Source of the DNA: Bacteroidales bacterium
Lineage (GTDB): Bacteria; Bacteroidota; Bacteroidia; Bacteroidales; UBA932
Reading direction: 5' to 3'
Length of the DNA: 64,000 nt
Assembly: GCA_017548985.1 (NCBI GenBank)
Contig: JAFYYW010000036.1
Span: 1 to 64,000 of the forward strand
The position numbers and the translations under genes were made by a program. Positions within the stretch are counted from its first letter, which is position 1, and each line of letters begins with the position of its first letter. The notes below the pieces were generated by a model. That model did no database searches and was not told the origin of the DNA. It saw only the letters and a list, made by a program, of their open reading frames with translations. Shown here one piece after another: positions 17,838-27,748 of this stretch.

Positions 17838-20675
17838 ATGGGAGAAATCAGACTTAATAAACTTATCAGGACTTACAACATCGGTCTTCAGAATCTCGTG
17901 GATTTCCTGAACAGCCAGGGTGTCGAGGTGGAAGCCAATCCGAACGCCAAGATCTCGGATGAGCACCTTCCCGCCATCGAGAAGCAGTTCGGCAAAGACC
18001 TTGAGATGAAGAAGGCTTCCGAGAAAGTTGACATCAAACTGACCGAGATTCTTGAGCGTACCTCACGCAAGCAGCAGGAAGCCGCCCGAGAGGAAGAATT
18101 CGAGGAGCCTGTCAGGGAGACTGTCATCAAGAGTAACGTGTTCACTCCCAAGGACATCAAACCGGAGCCCAAACCGGTCCCTAAGCCGAAGCCGGAACCC
18201 GAGCCGGAGCCCAAACCGGCACCGGCTCCCGCTCCTAAACCCGAACCGGTACCTGAACCGGCTCCTAAGCCGAAGCCGGAACCCAAGCCGGAGCCCAAAC
18301 CGGAACCGGCCCCCGTTCCCGAGCCTCAGCCTGTCCCGGAGCCCCAGCCGATTCCCGAGCCGGTAAAGCCGGAAGTCAAACCTGAGCCTGAGAAGAAGAC
18401 AGTCGTGGTTGAGACCCCTTCAACTGAGACCAAATCCGCTCCAACCCCTGCGGAAACGGTCACCGGAGAGGAAGTCGAGACAACGGCGGAATCAAAGGAA
18501 AACGCCGCTCCTGGTTTCAAGGTGCTTGGCAAGATCGACATGACCCAATTCGAGAAGAAGGTCGGCAAGAAGCGTGAGAGAATATCCAAGGGCAGCCAGA
18601 AAGTCGACGTGGCGAAGGAAGGCAAACAGGCGGACAACAACTCCCGGAAGGACAAGAAAGACTCCAAGGGCTCACAGGATCAGGGCAAGGGAGGCAAGAA
18701 GCGCGGACGTGGCGCCGACCGTTTCAAACCCGCCATGACCGAAGAGGAGCAGGAGGCGATGCAGAAAGAGATCCAGAAGCAGGTCAAGGAGACTTACGCC
18801 AGGATGAACGACAACAAGAAGAACAACTTCGGAGCCAAATACCGTAAGGAAAAGAGGGAGCAGGCCGCGGCCAGGACCCAGGAGGAGATGGCGCAGGTTA
18901 TGGCGGAGAAGACTGTCTTGAAGGTCACTGAGTTCGTGACAGTGAACGACTTGGCCACCTTGATGAACAACACTCCTGTCAACGATGTCATCAGGGCCTG
19001 CATGGAGCTCGGATTGATGGTGTCCATCAACCAGAGGCTCGACGCGGAAGCCCTCGTGCTAGTGGCGGAACAGTTCGGCTACAAGGTTGAGTTCGTCACG
19101 GCTGAGCTAACCGAGGAGATTGACGGAAGCGACAACGTGGAAGAAAGCGAGGAGGATCTCGTGCCCAGGCCTCCGGTGATCACCGTCATGGGTCATGTCG
19201 ACCATGGAAAGACTTCTTTGCTCGACTATATCCGCAAGTCAAACGTCATCGCCGGAGAGGCGGGAGGTATCACCCAGCACATCGGAGCTTACAACGTCAA
19301 GCTTCCTGACGGACGGAGGATTACCTTCCTCGACACCCCGGGCCATGAGGCATTCACCGCCATGCGAGCCAGGGGCGCCCAGTTGACAGACCTCGCGATC
19401 ATCATCATCGCCGCTGACGACGCGGTTATGCCACAGACAGTCGAGGCTATCAACCACGCCCAAGCCGCCGGAGTACCTATGGTATTCGCTATCAACAAGA
19501 TAGATAAGCCGGGCGCTATGCCAGAGAAGATCTACCAGCAACTTTCCCAGATGAATATCCTCACCGAGGCATGGGGCGGTAAATACCAGAGCCAGGAGAT
19601 CTCGGCGAAGAAGGGACTCGACGTGGACAAGTTGCTCGAGAAAGTTCTCCTTGAGACCGATCTCCTTGATCTCAAGGCCAATCCCAAGAAGAAAGCCGTG
19701 GGAGCGGTCATCGAGTCCTCATTGGACAAGGGTCGCGGATACCTCGCGACTGTCCTGGTCCAGAACGGAACCCTGAAGACCGGAGACATGGTGTTGAGCG
19801 GATGTTATTATGGCCGTATCAAAGCCATGTTCAACGAGCGCGGCCAGAAAGTCAAGGAAGCGGGTCCTTCCACCCCTGTCAGCATACTTGGCCTGAACGG
19901 TGCCCCGAGCGCCGGTGACAAGTTCAACGTGATGTCGGATGAGAAGGAGGCGAAGGCTATCGCCAACAAGAGGGAGCAGCTGATAAGAATCCAGGGCATC
20001 AAGACCCAGAAGCACATGACTCTCGAGGAGATCGGAAGGCGTATCGCCATCGGAAACTTCAAGGAGCTCAATGTCATCGTCAAGGGTGACGTGGATGGCT
20101 CTGTCGAGGCTCTCTCCGACTCACTGATCAAGCTCTCTACCGAGCAGGTTAGGGTCAATGTGATCCACAAGGCCGTTGGAGCGATCTCAGAGTCCGATGT
20201 CATATTGGCCGAGGCTTCTGACGCCGTCATCATCGGATTCCAGGTACGTCCTTCGACTGATGCCAGGAAAGTGGCTGACGACCAGGGAATTGAGATTCGA
20301 CTCTACTCTGTCATCTATGATGCCATCAACGATGTGAAGGATGGTATCGAGGGCTTGCTTGAGCCGATCAAGAAGGAAGAAGTCACCGGCACGGCCGAGG
20401 TCAAGCAGACTTTCAAGATCTCGAAGGTCGGAACGATCGCGGGCTGCCTTGTCAGGGAGGGAAAGATCTCGAAGACTTCCCAGTGCCGCTTGATCCGCGA
20501 CGGTATCGTGGTCTACACCGGCGACATCGCCTCTCTTAAGAGGAACAAGGACGACGCCAAGGATGTGTCCGCCGGAATGGAGTGCGGTATCGGCATCGAG
20601 AAGTTCAACGACATCAAGGTCGGAGACGTGATCGAGGCCTTCGTCATCACCGAGATCAAACAGACGCTCGATTAA
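17838..20675 (+). CDS. infB: Translation initiation factor IF-2
   Basis: GTPase that places initiator fMet-tRNA on the 30S subunit. The 945-aa product has an IF2_N-like start ([18 protein letters not shown]), a long Pro/Glu/Lys repeat linker (about residues 110-190), a basic Lys-rich section and a second IF2_N module. The G domain begins near residue 450 ([25 protein letters not shown]), followed by domains II-IV. ATG 17838 is chosen over an upstream in-frame TTG; AAGGGG 7 nt before it may be a weak Shine-Dalgarno. Its last 20 nt overlap the 3' end of convergent folP. Confidence 0.97.
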   Translation: MGEIRLNKLIRTYNIGLQNLVDFLNSQGVEVEANPNAKISDEHLPAIEKQFGKDLEMKKASEKVDIKLTEILERTSRKQQEAAREEEFEEPVRETVIKSNVFTPKDIKPEPKPVPKPKPEPEPEPKPAPAPAPKPEPVPEPAPKPKPEPKPEPKPEPAPVPEPQPVPEPQPIPEPVKPEVKPEPEKKTVVVETPSTETKSAPTPAETVTGEEVETTAESKENAAPGFKVLGKIDMTQFEKKVGKKRERISKGSQKVDVAKEGKQADNNSRKDKKDSKGSQDQGKGGKKRGRGADRFKPAMTEEEQEAMQKEIQKQVKETYARMNDNKKNNFGAKYRKEKREQAAARTQEEMAQVMAEKTVLKVTEFVTVNDLATLMNNTPVNDVIRACMELGLMVSINQRLDAEALVLVAEQFGYKVEFVTAELTEEIDGSDNVEESEEDLVPRPPVITVMGHVDHGKTSLLDYIRKSNVIAGEAGGITQHIGAYNVKLPDGRRITFLDTPGHEAFTAMRARGAQLTDLAIIIIAADDAVMPQTVEAINHAQAAGVPMVFAINKIDKPGAMPEKIYQQLSQMNILTEAWGGKYQSQEISAKKGLDVDKLLEKVLLETDLLDLKANPKKKAVGAVIESSLDKGRGYLATVLVQNGTLKTGDMVLSGCYYGRIKAMFNERGQKVKEAGPSTPVSILGLNGAPSAGDKFNVMSDEKEAKAIANKREQLIRIQGIKTQKHMTLEEIGRRIAIGNFKELNVIVKGDVDGSVEALSDSLIKLSTEQVRVNVIHKAVGAISESDVILAEASDAVIIGFQVRPSTDARKVADDQGIEIRLYSVIYDAINDVKDGIEGLLEPIKKEEVTGTAEVKQTFKISKVGTIAGCLVREGKISKTSQCRLIRDGIVVYTGDIASLKRNKDDAKDVSAGMECGIGIEKFNDIKVGDVIEAFVITEIKQTLD

Positions 20676-21477
20676 AAACCTCAAGGACCTGACGGGCGGG
20701 GGCGATATCGTGTACGCGAAGGATTGAAGCGCCGCCTTGAAGGGCCATAAGATTGGCCGCGCAAGTGGCTGGAAGGGCCTCGGAGGGGGTTATGCCCAGA
20801 GGCTTATACAAGAAACTCTTACGGGAGAGGCCGGCCAGAATTGGTCGGCCAAACTTTTTGAATATGTCTAATTCTTTCAGCAGAAGCCAGTTCTGATCGA
20901 CGGTCTTGGCGAAGCCGAAGCCCGGATCCAGGATCCATTCCTTGACTCCGTATGAGTCGGCCGTCCGGGAGATATCCTCGAAGAAAGACTCCACTTCTGA
21001 GATTATGTCATCATAGTCAGTCAAGGTCTGCATATCCTTCGGAGTCCCGCGGGTGTGCATGGCGACATATGGAAGGCCCAAATCCCCGACAGTTCTCCAC
21101 ATCGTCTCGGAGCCTCCGCTGACATCGTTGACGATAAAAGGACCGATAATATCAAAAGCCCCGCGGACTATTCCTGGGCGGAAAGTGTCGATGGAAACGC
21201 GCGGGCAGGGTCGTTCGGAGACAAGCAGACGGAGAGCCTGCTCAAGCCTCACCCACTCTGTCTCCTCGGACACGGAGTCCGAACCGGGACGGGTAGAGCA
21301 AGCCCCAAGATCCAGGATATCAGCTCCTTCCATGACCATGGAATCAATCCTGGCCAAAAACTTGTCCGGATCGAACACGCCTCCCTTTTCCAGGATACGG
21401 CTGCCCTCGAAAAATGAATCGTCGGTCAAGTTGACTATACCCATCAACTCGATCTTTCTGTCTCGCTTATCCTCCAT
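20656..21477 (-). CDS. folP: Dihydropteroate synthase
   Basis: Joins p-aminobenzoate to the pterin pyrophosphate in folate synthesis; the target of sulfonamides. The 273-aa TIM barrel has [16 protein letters not shown] (loop 1), [11 protein letters not shown] (loop 2), the FIVNDVSGG strand, [10 protein letters not shown] and AGLSRKSFL. Loop 1 reads T-D-D-S-F where the family normally has T-P-D-S-F, a notable change. It is divergent from tmk and convergent with infB, overlapping it by 20 nt. Confidence 0.95.
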   Translation of the reverse strand: MEDKRDRKIELMGIVNLTDDSFFEGSRILEKGGVFDPDKFLARIDSMVMEGADILDLGACSTRPGSDSVSEETEWVRLEQALRLLVSERPCPRVSIDTFRPGIVRGAFDIIGPFIVNDVSGGSETMWRTVGDLGLPYVAMHTRGTPKDMQTLTDYDDIISEVESFFEDISRTADSYGVKEWILDPGFGFAKTVDQNWLLLKELDIFKKFGRPILAGLSRKSFLYKPLGITPSEALPATCAANLMALQGGASILRVHDIAPARQVLEVFNRASV

Positions 21478-21504
21478 AATGCGCGAAAATAGCTAAAAAA
21501 TGAA

Positions 21505-21512
21505 TATCTTTG
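21505..21512 (+). promoter_or_regulatory. -7 box upstream of tmk
   Basis: TATCTTTG, 24 nt before the tmk start codon. No -33 TTG at the right spacing. On the opposite strand a one-mismatch box (TATTTTCG, near 21483-21490) could serve folP. Confidence 0.55.
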
Positions 21513-21536
21513 TAGGTTAATTCATTATCTACACCG

Positions 21537-22223
21537 ATGCTTATTGTTCTGGAAGGGTTGGACGGCGCTGGGAAATCCACGCAGGTCAGGAAACTGAAGG
21601 CCTATCTCGAGGAGGTCTGCGACGGGCTGGAGTATATCCATTTCCCAAGATATGACTCTCCCGTCTATGGTGACCTTATCAGTCGTTTCCTGCGCGGGGA
21701 CTTCGGTTCAAACGAGACTGTCCATCCGCAACTTGTGGCCCTTCTCTTCGCGGAGGACCGGCACGGGGCGGCTCCCGGGATGAACGCCATCCTCTCGAAA
21801 GGAGGAACGGTGCTTCTGGACAGGTACGTTTATTCCAACATTGCCTACCAATGCGCCAAACTGGCCAATCCTGATGAGAGGGAAAACCTTCGTGAATGGA
21901 TCCTGAACACGGAGTTCGGGACATTCGGTCTTCCTAGGCCTGACCTCAACATATTCCTTGACGTGCCTATCGCCTTTGTGGAGAACAGTCTTGAGAAGAG
22001 CAGGAAAGGATCCGACAGGGAATATCTCCACGGGGCGAGGGACATCCACGAGTCCAGCATCGAGTTCCAGAAAAGAGTTCGGGGAATATATCTCCGCCAG
22101 GCGGCTCTCGACCCGGGCCTAATCACCGTCGACTGCGCCGGCGAGGATGGAGGGATGCTTCCCCCTGACGACATATTCGCCAAGATTAAGGCTTTGATAG
22201 ACAAACTTTTGAATATTCAATGA
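21537..22223 (+). CDS. tmk: Thymidylate kinase
   Basis: Phosphorylates dTMP to dTDP. The 228-aa protein has the P-loop GLDGAGKST near the N-terminus, a DRYVYSNIAYQ segment matching the family DRY motif, and a lid region (KSRKGSDREYLH). Its stop overlaps the start of the next gene by 4 nt (ATGA), so the two are translationally coupled. Confidence 0.95.
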   Translation: MLIVLEGLDGAGKSTQVRKLKAYLEEVCDGLEYIHFPRYDSPVYGDLISRFLRGDFGSNETVHPQLVALLFAEDRHGAAPGMNAILSKGGTVLLDRYVYSNIAYQCAKLANPDERENLREWILNTEFGTFGLPRPDLNIFLDVPIAFVENSLEKSRKGSDREYLHGARDIHESSIEFQKRVRGIYLRQAALDPGLITVDCAGEDGGMLPPDDIFAKIKALIDKLLNIQ

Positions 22224-23434
22224 GAACAAGTGTGACTCGCTATAGGTTTCGGAGGCTATGCGCTTTCATCATCGGCCTGGTATTCCTGCTGGCCGGTATT
22301 TTCAAGTTGCTTGACCCTGTAGGGGCCGGGCTGGTGGTCGAGGAATACTACCGGTTTCTGGGATTGACGTTCATGCTACCAACCGCGAAGGTGGCCGGCG
22401 TGACACTGGCCCTTATAGAGGCCCTTCTCGGCGCAGCCCTGATCAGTGGAGTATGGAGGAAAACCGTGGCCATAGCCACCGGTGTCCTGATCATCCTTTT
22501 CACGATACTCACTCTTTTCCTGGCCATCTTCAATCCTTCCATGGATTGCGGCTGTTTCGGAGAGGTCATCCACCTGTCCAACACGGCGACCTTCCTCAAG
22601 AACGTCGTCCTCTTGGCCCTCGCCGCAGCGGCCTTCCTGCCATTAAAGGATCTCGGACAGCCCAAGAAGAGGAAATATGTATCGTTCATCATCGCCGCCG
22701 CGTCGATAATCGCATTCACGATCTACTCGCTCGGAGCCCTGCCTCTCGTTGACTACACCTCCTTCAAACCCGGGAGCGACCTTGTCGCGGCCGACGGTAA
22801 TGGAGAGGAGTTCATGTCAACCTTCATCTACGAGAAAAACGGGCAGGAGGGCGCTTTCACTCTTGACAAGCTTCCTGACTCCACCTGGACTTTCGTAAGG
22901 ACTGAGACCATACGGTTGAACGGGCCGAAGACCACCGGAGAACCTCCTGTGCTGGCTTTCACTGACACAACCGGAGCATACAAGGACGAGCTGGCCGCAT
23001 CCGGCAACGTCCTGGTCTTGTCGGTTCCCGCCCCGACCGAGATGAGAGGTGATGAATGGACAAGGGTGGCCGACGCCGCTGACGGGGCCTCGAAAGCGGG
23101 ATTCACCCCCTTGCTTCTTGTAACGGGCACCAAAGCGAGGCTTGACCAGTTGGCGAAAATGGTTCCGGAGACACGCGAGAGATTATCGTCTCACACATAT
23201 TTCTCTGACAGGAAGACGTTGCTCGCCATGAACAGGTCCAATGGTGGAGCCACCTGGTTCAATGACGGAGAATTGATCCGCAAATTCCACTCCGGCAATC
23301 TCCCCACAGAGGAAGAACTCCTGGAGATGACCGGAGACGACCCCACAGAGACCATGATCCATACCAGCACCAAAGGAAGGTTACGCTTCCAAGGCTTCCT
23401 GTTATATACCCTGGCCATCCTATTGCTGATATAA
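22220..23434 (+). CDS. DoxX/MauE-like membrane protein, BT_3928 family
   Basis: A 404-aa membrane protein. The first 150 residues hold four membrane segments of the DoxX/MauE type (FIIGLVFLLAGIFKLLDPVG; MDCGCFGEV between helices). A fifth segment follows near residue 155, then about 210 extracytoplasmic residues and one final C-terminal membrane segment. This matches the Bacteroidales BT_3928 family, whose function is not known; the DCGCFGE cysteines suggest a redox link as in MauE/DoxX relatives. It lies between tmk and purB in one run. Confidence 0.82.
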   Translation: MRTSVTRYRFRRLCAFIIGLVFLLAGIFKLLDPVGAGLVVEEYYRFLGLTFMLPTAKVAGVTLALIEALLGAALISGVWRKTVAIATGVLIILFTILTLFLAIFNPSMDCGCFGEVIHLSNTATFLKNVVLLALAAAAFLPLKDLGQPKKRKYVSFIIAAASIIAFTIYSLGALPLVDYTSFKPGSDLVAADGNGEEFMSTFIYEKNGQEGAFTLDKLPDSTWTFVRTETIRLNGPKTTGEPPVLAFTDTTGAYKDELAASGNVLVLSVPAPTEMRGDEWTRVADAADGASKAGFTPLLLVTGTKARLDQLAKMVPETRERLSSHTYFSDRKTLLAMNRSNGGATWFNDGELIRKFHSGNLPTEEELLEMTGDDPTETMIHTSTKGRLRFQGFLLYTLAILLLI

Positions 23435-23444
23435 CTTGATCACC

Positions 23445-24809
23445 ATGACCGAATTAGACTCCCTTACCGCCGTTTCCCCCATCGATGGACGTTATGCCTC
23501 GAAGACATCCTCTCTGAGAGATTATTTCAGTGAATATGCCCTGATCCGTTACCGTACCAGGGTTGAGATCGAGTATTTCATCGCCCTTTGCGGCATCCCG
23601 CTTCCACAACTATCTGATTTCGGAGAGGGAACCGGCTTAGCCAAGGAGTGGATTTGGGAAGAGCTCCGGAAGGTTTATCAGGAGATGTCACCCGAAGACG
23701 CCTCCAGGGTCAAGGAGATCGAGAAAGTCACCAACCATGATGTCAAGGCAGTCGAGTATTTCATCAAGGAGAAATTCGACATCATAGGCCTGTCACGTTG
23801 GAAGGAATTCATCCATTTTGGGCTCACCTCACAGGACATCAACAACACTTCGCAGCCCTTGATGCTCAAGGAAGCCCTTGAGAATGAATATATTCCTGCG
23901 CTGAAAGAAATAATCGGGATACTCTCCGCCGATGCCGAAGAGTGGAAGGATATTCCGATGCTGGCGAAAACTCATGGCCAGCCGGCCACCCCGACCCGTC
24001 TCGGCAAGGAGATCCAGGTATTCGTCGCCCGTCTTGAGGAGCAGCTCCGCCAATTCTCCGGTCTCACCTATCCTGCCAAGTTCGGAGGGGCGACAGGTAA
24101 CATGAACGCCCACAAGGTAGCCTACCCTGAGATCGGATGGAAGTCCTTCGCTGACAATTTCGTGGCGTCCCTGGGGCTTAACCGTTCCTATCCCACGACG
24201 CAGATCGAGCATTATGACAATCTCGCGGCGATATTCGATTGCCTCAGGAGGATCAACACGATCCTGATCGATCTCTGCAGGGACATCTGGACATATATCT
24301 CCATGGAGTATTTCCGCCAGAAGGTAGTAAAGGGAGAGGTCGGATCCTCGGCCATGCCGCACAAGGTCAACCCTATTGATTTCGAGAACGCCGAGGGCAA
24401 CCTCGGAATGGCGAATGCCGTACTGACCTTCCTGTCGATGAAGCTTCCGGTCTCAAGACTCCAGAGGGACCTGACTGACTCCACTGTCCAGAGGAACATA
24501 GGGGTACCGGTCGCTCACGGGATGATTGCTTTCGCCTCGCTCAAGAAAGGGCTCGGGAAATTGATCCTTAACAAAGAGGCTCTCGATGCCGACCTGCACA
24601 AGAATTGGGCTGTCGTGGCGGAGGCTCTCCAGACCATTCTCCGACGTGAAGGCTACCCTAACCCCTACGAGACGCTCAAGGCCCTCACAAGGACAGGCGC
24701 GGCTATCGATGAGAACACGATCTCCAGCTTCATCGACTCACTTGATATCGACGAGGCGGTCAAGGAAGAGATGCGCTCCATCACTCCCTGGACTTACACC
24801 GGACTGTGA
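23445..24809 (+). CDS. purB: Adenylosuccinate lyase
   Basis: Acts twice in purine synthesis, releasing fumarate from SAICAR and from adenylosuccinate. The 454-aa product begins LDSLTAVSPIDGRYASKT, has the catalytic-His region KTHGQPATPT and the superfamily signature GSSAMPHKVNP near residue 300. ATG 23445 is preferred over a TTG three codons upstream. It is 10 nt after the BT_3928-like gene and only 6 nt from the 3' end of convergent divIC. Confidence 0.96.
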   Translation: MTELDSLTAVSPIDGRYASKTSSLRDYFSEYALIRYRTRVEIEYFIALCGIPLPQLSDFGEGTGLAKEWIWEELRKVYQEMSPEDASRVKEIEKVTNHDVKAVEYFIKEKFDIIGLSRWKEFIHFGLTSQDINNTSQPLMLKEALENEYIPALKEIIGILSADAEEWKDIPMLAKTHGQPATPTRLGKEIQVFVARLEEQLRQFSGLTYPAKFGGATGNMNAHKVAYPEIGWKSFADNFVASLGLNRSYPTTQIEHYDNLAAIFDCLRRINTILIDLCRDIWTYISMEYFRQKVVKGEVGSSAMPHKVNPIDFENAEGNLGMANAVLTFLSMKLPVSRLQRDLTDSTVQRNIGVPVAHGMIAFASLKKGLGKLILNKEALDADLHKNWAVVAEALQTILRREGYPNPYETLKALTRTGAAIDENTISSFIDSLDIDEAVKEEMRSITPWTYTGL

Positions 24810-24815
24810 TTCTGA

Positions 24816-25139
24816 TTATTCGATAACGTAGACATCATCGCCGGGCTCGGCGAAACCGAAGTTCTCCCTCGCGTAACGCTCGAGGGAGTCTTTGTTTGAA
24901 GTCAGCCCCTTGATCTGGGAGTCCATCTCGCTGATTTCCTTGTTGTACTTCTCGATCAAGTTGTCCTGACGCTTTATCTCAGCGCCGGCCCTGATCCAAC
25001 GGACAATGTTATTCTGGTTGATGAAGCCGACCATGAGGATGAATATCACGGTGGCTACGATGGAATAACGGATAAAGGAACGTTTCTCAGCGTTCTTGCC
25101 GTCTTTGTCCCTGTTCCATATATCCCTGAATTTTCCCAT
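24816..25139 (-). CDS. Septum formation initiator (DivIC/FtsB-like)
   Basis: A 107-aa bitopic inner-membrane protein of the divisome: a short basic cytoplasmic N-terminus, one membrane segment (about residues 25-42), a coiled coil (about 50-88) and the conserved end YARENFGFAEPGDDVYVIE. This is the standard layout of DivIC/FtsB, which bridges FtsL and the septal synthases. It is divergent from the NTP transferase. Confidence 0.9.
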   Translation of the reverse strand: MGKFRDIWNRDKDGKNAEKRSFIRYSIVATVIFILMVGFINQNNIVRWIRAGAEIKRQDNLIEKYNKEISEMDSQIKGLTSNKDSLERYARENFGFAEPGDDVYVIE

Positions 25140-25171
25140 TTGGCCAATAATGCTATTAACGCGAAAATAGT

Positions 25172-25179
25172 TATTTTTG
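25172..25179 (+). promoter_or_regulatory. -7 box upstream of the NTP transferase
   Basis: TATTTTTG, 45 nt before the start codon. No -33 TTG at 19-21 bp. On the minus strand the one-mismatch box TATTTTCG (about 25162-25169) may serve divIC; a similar arrangement occurs between folP and tmk. Confidence 0.5.
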
Positions 25180-25224
25180 TAGAATAAAAATCGAGTCTAT
25201 TACAAATTAAAAACAAATAAAGAC

Positions 25225-26163
25225 ATGAAACCAACACTTCTAGTCCTGGCAGCGGGGATGGGCAGCCGTTATGGCGGCCTCAAACAGATGGACGGCCTTG
25301 GTCCAAACGGAGAGACAATCATCGATTATTCGATCTATGACGCCGTTGAGGCTGGTTTCGGCAAAGTCGTCTATATAGTGAGGGAATATTTCCTGGAGCA
25401 GTTCAAGGAGACGGTCAGGAACAAGTACTCCGGTGTGCTTTGTCCTGACGGGACTCCCCTGGAATTCGACTTCGTGATCCAGGAGCTGGACAAAATCCCC
25501 TCAAGGTTCACCCTCAACCCTGAGCGCCAGAAACCATGGGGTACCGCTCACGCCGTGCTGATGGCGAAGGATGTCATCCATGAGCCTTTCGCCGTGATCA
25601 ATGGCGATGACTTCTACGGGAAGGAGTCCTTCAAAATAATAGGTGAATGGCTGAAGGCACATGAGGGCAGCGAAGGTGTATGCGCGATCGTGGGCTTCGA
25701 GCTCGACAACACGCTCTCCGAATTCGGCAAGGTCTCCAGGGGCATCTGCCATTACGACGAAAGCAAGAACCTTACTGATGTCATCGAATTTGTCAACGTG
25801 GGCGCTGATGAGGATGGCAAGGTCTATGGGGACAACACCGTCTCCGGTGAGACTCATCTAGAGGTCGACGCCAAGGCGCTTTGTTCAATGAATATGTGGG
25901 GATTTACCCCCGACTATTTCAACCTCAGCGAGGAGGTCTTTGAGAAGTTCCTGGAAATCAATCTAATGGAACTCAAGAAAGAGTACTACATCCCCTACGC
26001 CGTGGACTACATCATGAAACACAACGGCTATAAGTGCGAGGTCTTGTCCACACCAGCCCATTGGTTCGGAGTGACCTACAAGGAAGACCGTCCGGGAGTC
26101 GTCGCCAAATTCAAAGATCTCGCTGAGGATGGTGTCTACCCCACCCCTCTCTGGAAAAAATAA
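25225..26163 (+). CDS. Sugar-phosphate nucleotidyltransferase (NTP transferase family)
   Basis: A 312-aa cytosolic protein with the NTP-transferase signature LAAGMGSRYGGLKQMDGLGP at the N-terminus, the metal-binding INGDDFYG segment and a GTAHAVLMAKD motif, as in GlmU/RmlA-type enzymes that make NDP-sugars. The PNGETIIDYSIYDA segment is shared by a common Bacteroidales group of unproven substrate. No sugar-nucleotide partner genes are adjacent, so the substrate cannot be assigned. The CPBP protease follows after 9 nt. Confidence 0.88.
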   Translation: MKPTLLVLAAGMGSRYGGLKQMDGLGPNGETIIDYSIYDAVEAGFGKVVYIVREYFLEQFKETVRNKYSGVLCPDGTPLEFDFVIQELDKIPSRFTLNPERQKPWGTAHAVLMAKDVIHEPFAVINGDDFYGKESFKIIGEWLKAHEGSEGVCAIVGFELDNTLSEFGKVSRGICHYDESKNLTDVIEFVNVGADEDGKVYGDNTVSGETHLEVDAKALCSMNMWGFTPDYFNLSEEVFEKFLEINLMELKKEYYIPYAVDYIMKHNGYKCEVLSTPAHWFGVTYKEDRPGVVAKFKDLAEDGVYPTPLWKK

Positions 26164-26172
26164 TATTCAACC

Positions 26173-27132
26173 ATGTCTTTTCTCAAACCCAGAAAAGTAG
26201 AGAAGAATTATGACCTTCTCTCATCCTGCTCCTGGTTCACCCCGGATGTGGGAGGTTTGTTCGCGGTACTGGGATGGTTCCTTGTCGGTATGATCCTGGG
26301 CTCTCTATTCGTGATGCCGTTCATGTTCGGCGGGTCCATGCCGCTTTATTACGTAATGCTTATCCTGTACCCCCTCCAGTTTGTGCCGGTGTTCATATTC
26401 GTGAGGATCAAGAGCATGCGCAACATGACTTTTGACACCGGATACGCCCTTGACAGCAACCACTTCGGCAAATGGGGAGGTGCCCTACTGGCCCTCGCCG
26501 TATCGGTGGGAATGCTGGCCGCCGGAGTGTTGCTCGAACCCGTCAACCAGATCCTTCCGGACACGGAAGGCTCGATCATGGAGCAATTGGAAAAGATGAT
26601 GGATGGCCCTCTCTGGGTCAACATTATCACCATGTGCATAATGGCTCCGATCATGGAAGAATGGCTCTGCAGGGGCGTGATCCTTCGCGGACTGCTCAAT
26701 TACGGGCCAAAGTCCCCGAGACTGGAAGGAGAACGGTCCAGGGGTCTGAGCCCTGGCCTGGCCATAGTGATCTCGGCACTCTTCTTCGCCGCCATCCACG
26801 GCAATGTTTGGCAAGGGGTCACGGCATTCGCGATAGGCTGCCTTCTCGGCTATGTCTATTACAAGACAGGTTCCCTGAAACTCACCATCCTCATGCACTG
26901 CGTAAACAACACCTTCGCGGTTCTAGTCGGGAAGTTCGCCACTGAATCCATGAAGGATGCCAAGAGCATGCTGGACATGATGCCCACGTGGGAATTCGCG
27001 ATTTATTTCGCGGCCAGTTTCATCATAATCCTGTGGCTGGTTTCCTATCTCAGGGACATTTCTCTCCAGGATCCGCAGGGCAACTGTGATGTGATACCCT
27101 CCGCAGAGGATGAGGCTTTACAAGGATCCTGA
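26173..27132 (+). CDS. CPBP family intramembrane glutamic endopeptidase
   Basis: A 319-aa polytopic protein with about 7-8 membrane segments. It has the CPBP/Rce1 motifs in order: EEWLCRGVILRG (paired Glu and Arg), FFAAIHGNVWQG (catalytic His) and HCVNN. Such proteases cleave prenylated or secreted peptides in eukaryotes and bacteriocin-like peptides in some bacteria; the substrate here is unknown. It overlaps the next gene by 23 nt, so translation is likely coupled. Confidence 0.9.
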   Translation: MSFLKPRKVEKNYDLLSSCSWFTPDVGGLFAVLGWFLVGMILGSLFVMPFMFGGSMPLYYVMLILYPLQFVPVFIFVRIKSMRNMTFDTGYALDSNHFGKWGGALLALAVSVGMLAAGVLLEPVNQILPDTEGSIMEQLEKMMDGPLWVNIITMCIMAPIMEEWLCRGVILRGLLNYGPKSPRLEGERSRGLSPGLAIVISALFFAAIHGNVWQGVTAFAIGCLLGYVYYKTGSLKLTILMHCVNNTFAVLVGKFATESMKDAKSMLDMMPTWEFAIYFAASFIIILWLVSYLRDISLQDPQGNCDVIPSAEDEALQGS

Positions 27133-27664
27133 TGTCGGCGACGTCGTACTGAGGAAGAACCGACGCTCCCGGAGAATCACGTTGCGGGTCAGTCCCGCCA
27201 AGGGGGTGACGGTGACATTGCCTTGGTTTGCCCTTTATAGCCAGGGTGTGGCCGCCTTTAAGGCGAGGAAGTCCTGGGTGCTGGAAACTATTGAGAGACA
27301 ACGGGAAAGATTTAAAGACGAACCACAGCCATCTCCTGAGGAGATAGAGACCATGAGGGCGGAGGCAAAGAAAGTCCTGCCGGTCCGCCTGAAAGAGCTC
27401 GCCGAACAATATTCCTTCGAATACAACCAGGTAAGGATTAAGCACAATTCCTCGAACTGGGGCAGTTGTTCCAGGAAGGGAAACATCAACCTGAACCTCA
27501 ACCTGGTGCGGCTTCCGGACGATCTTAGGGACTATGTGCTCCTCCACGAGCTCTGCCATCTGCGGCATCCAGACCATGGGAAGGGCTTCCACGACCTCCT
27601 GGAAAGTATATGCCCCGGGCACAGGCAGAAAGAAAAAGAGCTCAGAAAGTACAGAATTTTTTGA
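27110..27664 (+). CDS. YgjP-type zinc metallopeptidase (SprT/M48-like)
   Basis: A 184-aa cytosolic protein with the zinc motif HELCHLRHPDHGKGFH near the C-terminus (HExxH plus a downstream His) and the NSSNWGSCSRKGNINLNLNL segment typical of YgjP/DUF45 proteins. Biological substrate is not known. It starts inside the CPBP gene. Its stop codon overlaps the -33 box of the rpsO promoter. Confidence 0.88.
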   Translation: MRLYKDPDVGDVVLRKNRRSRRITLRVSPAKGVTVTLPWFALYSQGVAAFKARKSWVLETIERQRERFKDEPQPSPEEIETMRAEAKKVLPVRLKELAEQYSFEYNQVRIKHNSSNWGSCSRKGNINLNLNLVRLPDDLRDYVLLHELCHLRHPDHGKGFHDLLESICPGHRQKEKELRKYRIF

Positions 27665-27690
27665 TTCTCTGAAAATTATAGGTATATTTG
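27660..27690 (+). promoter_or_regulatory. Promoter of rpsO
   Basis: TTTG (27660-27663), 19 bp, then TATATTTG (27683-27690): a full match to the Bacteroidota consensus. Predicted start is near 27696, inside the left arm of the leader hairpin. The -33 box includes the last bases of the upstream YgjP gene. Confidence 0.8.
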
Positions 27691-27693
27691 CAG

Positions 27694-27748
27694 ACTTTTC
27701 GCGCGGTGCGAAAAGTTTGCAGTATATTTTTAATTATTTTTTGCGAAA
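27694..27748 (+). promoter_or_regulatory. rpsO leader with a strong hairpin and a possible alternative pairing
   Basis: ACTTTTCGC (27694-27702) and GCGAAAAGT (27708-27716) form a perfect 9-bp stem with a 5-nt loop (GCGGT) at or near the mRNA 5' end. A second GCGAAA at 27743-27748, reaching the A of the start codon, can pair with the same TTTCGC (27697-27702). This would allow two mutually exclusive folds. S15 is autoregulated through its leader in many bacteria; whether this leader does so is inference. Confidence 0.5.
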
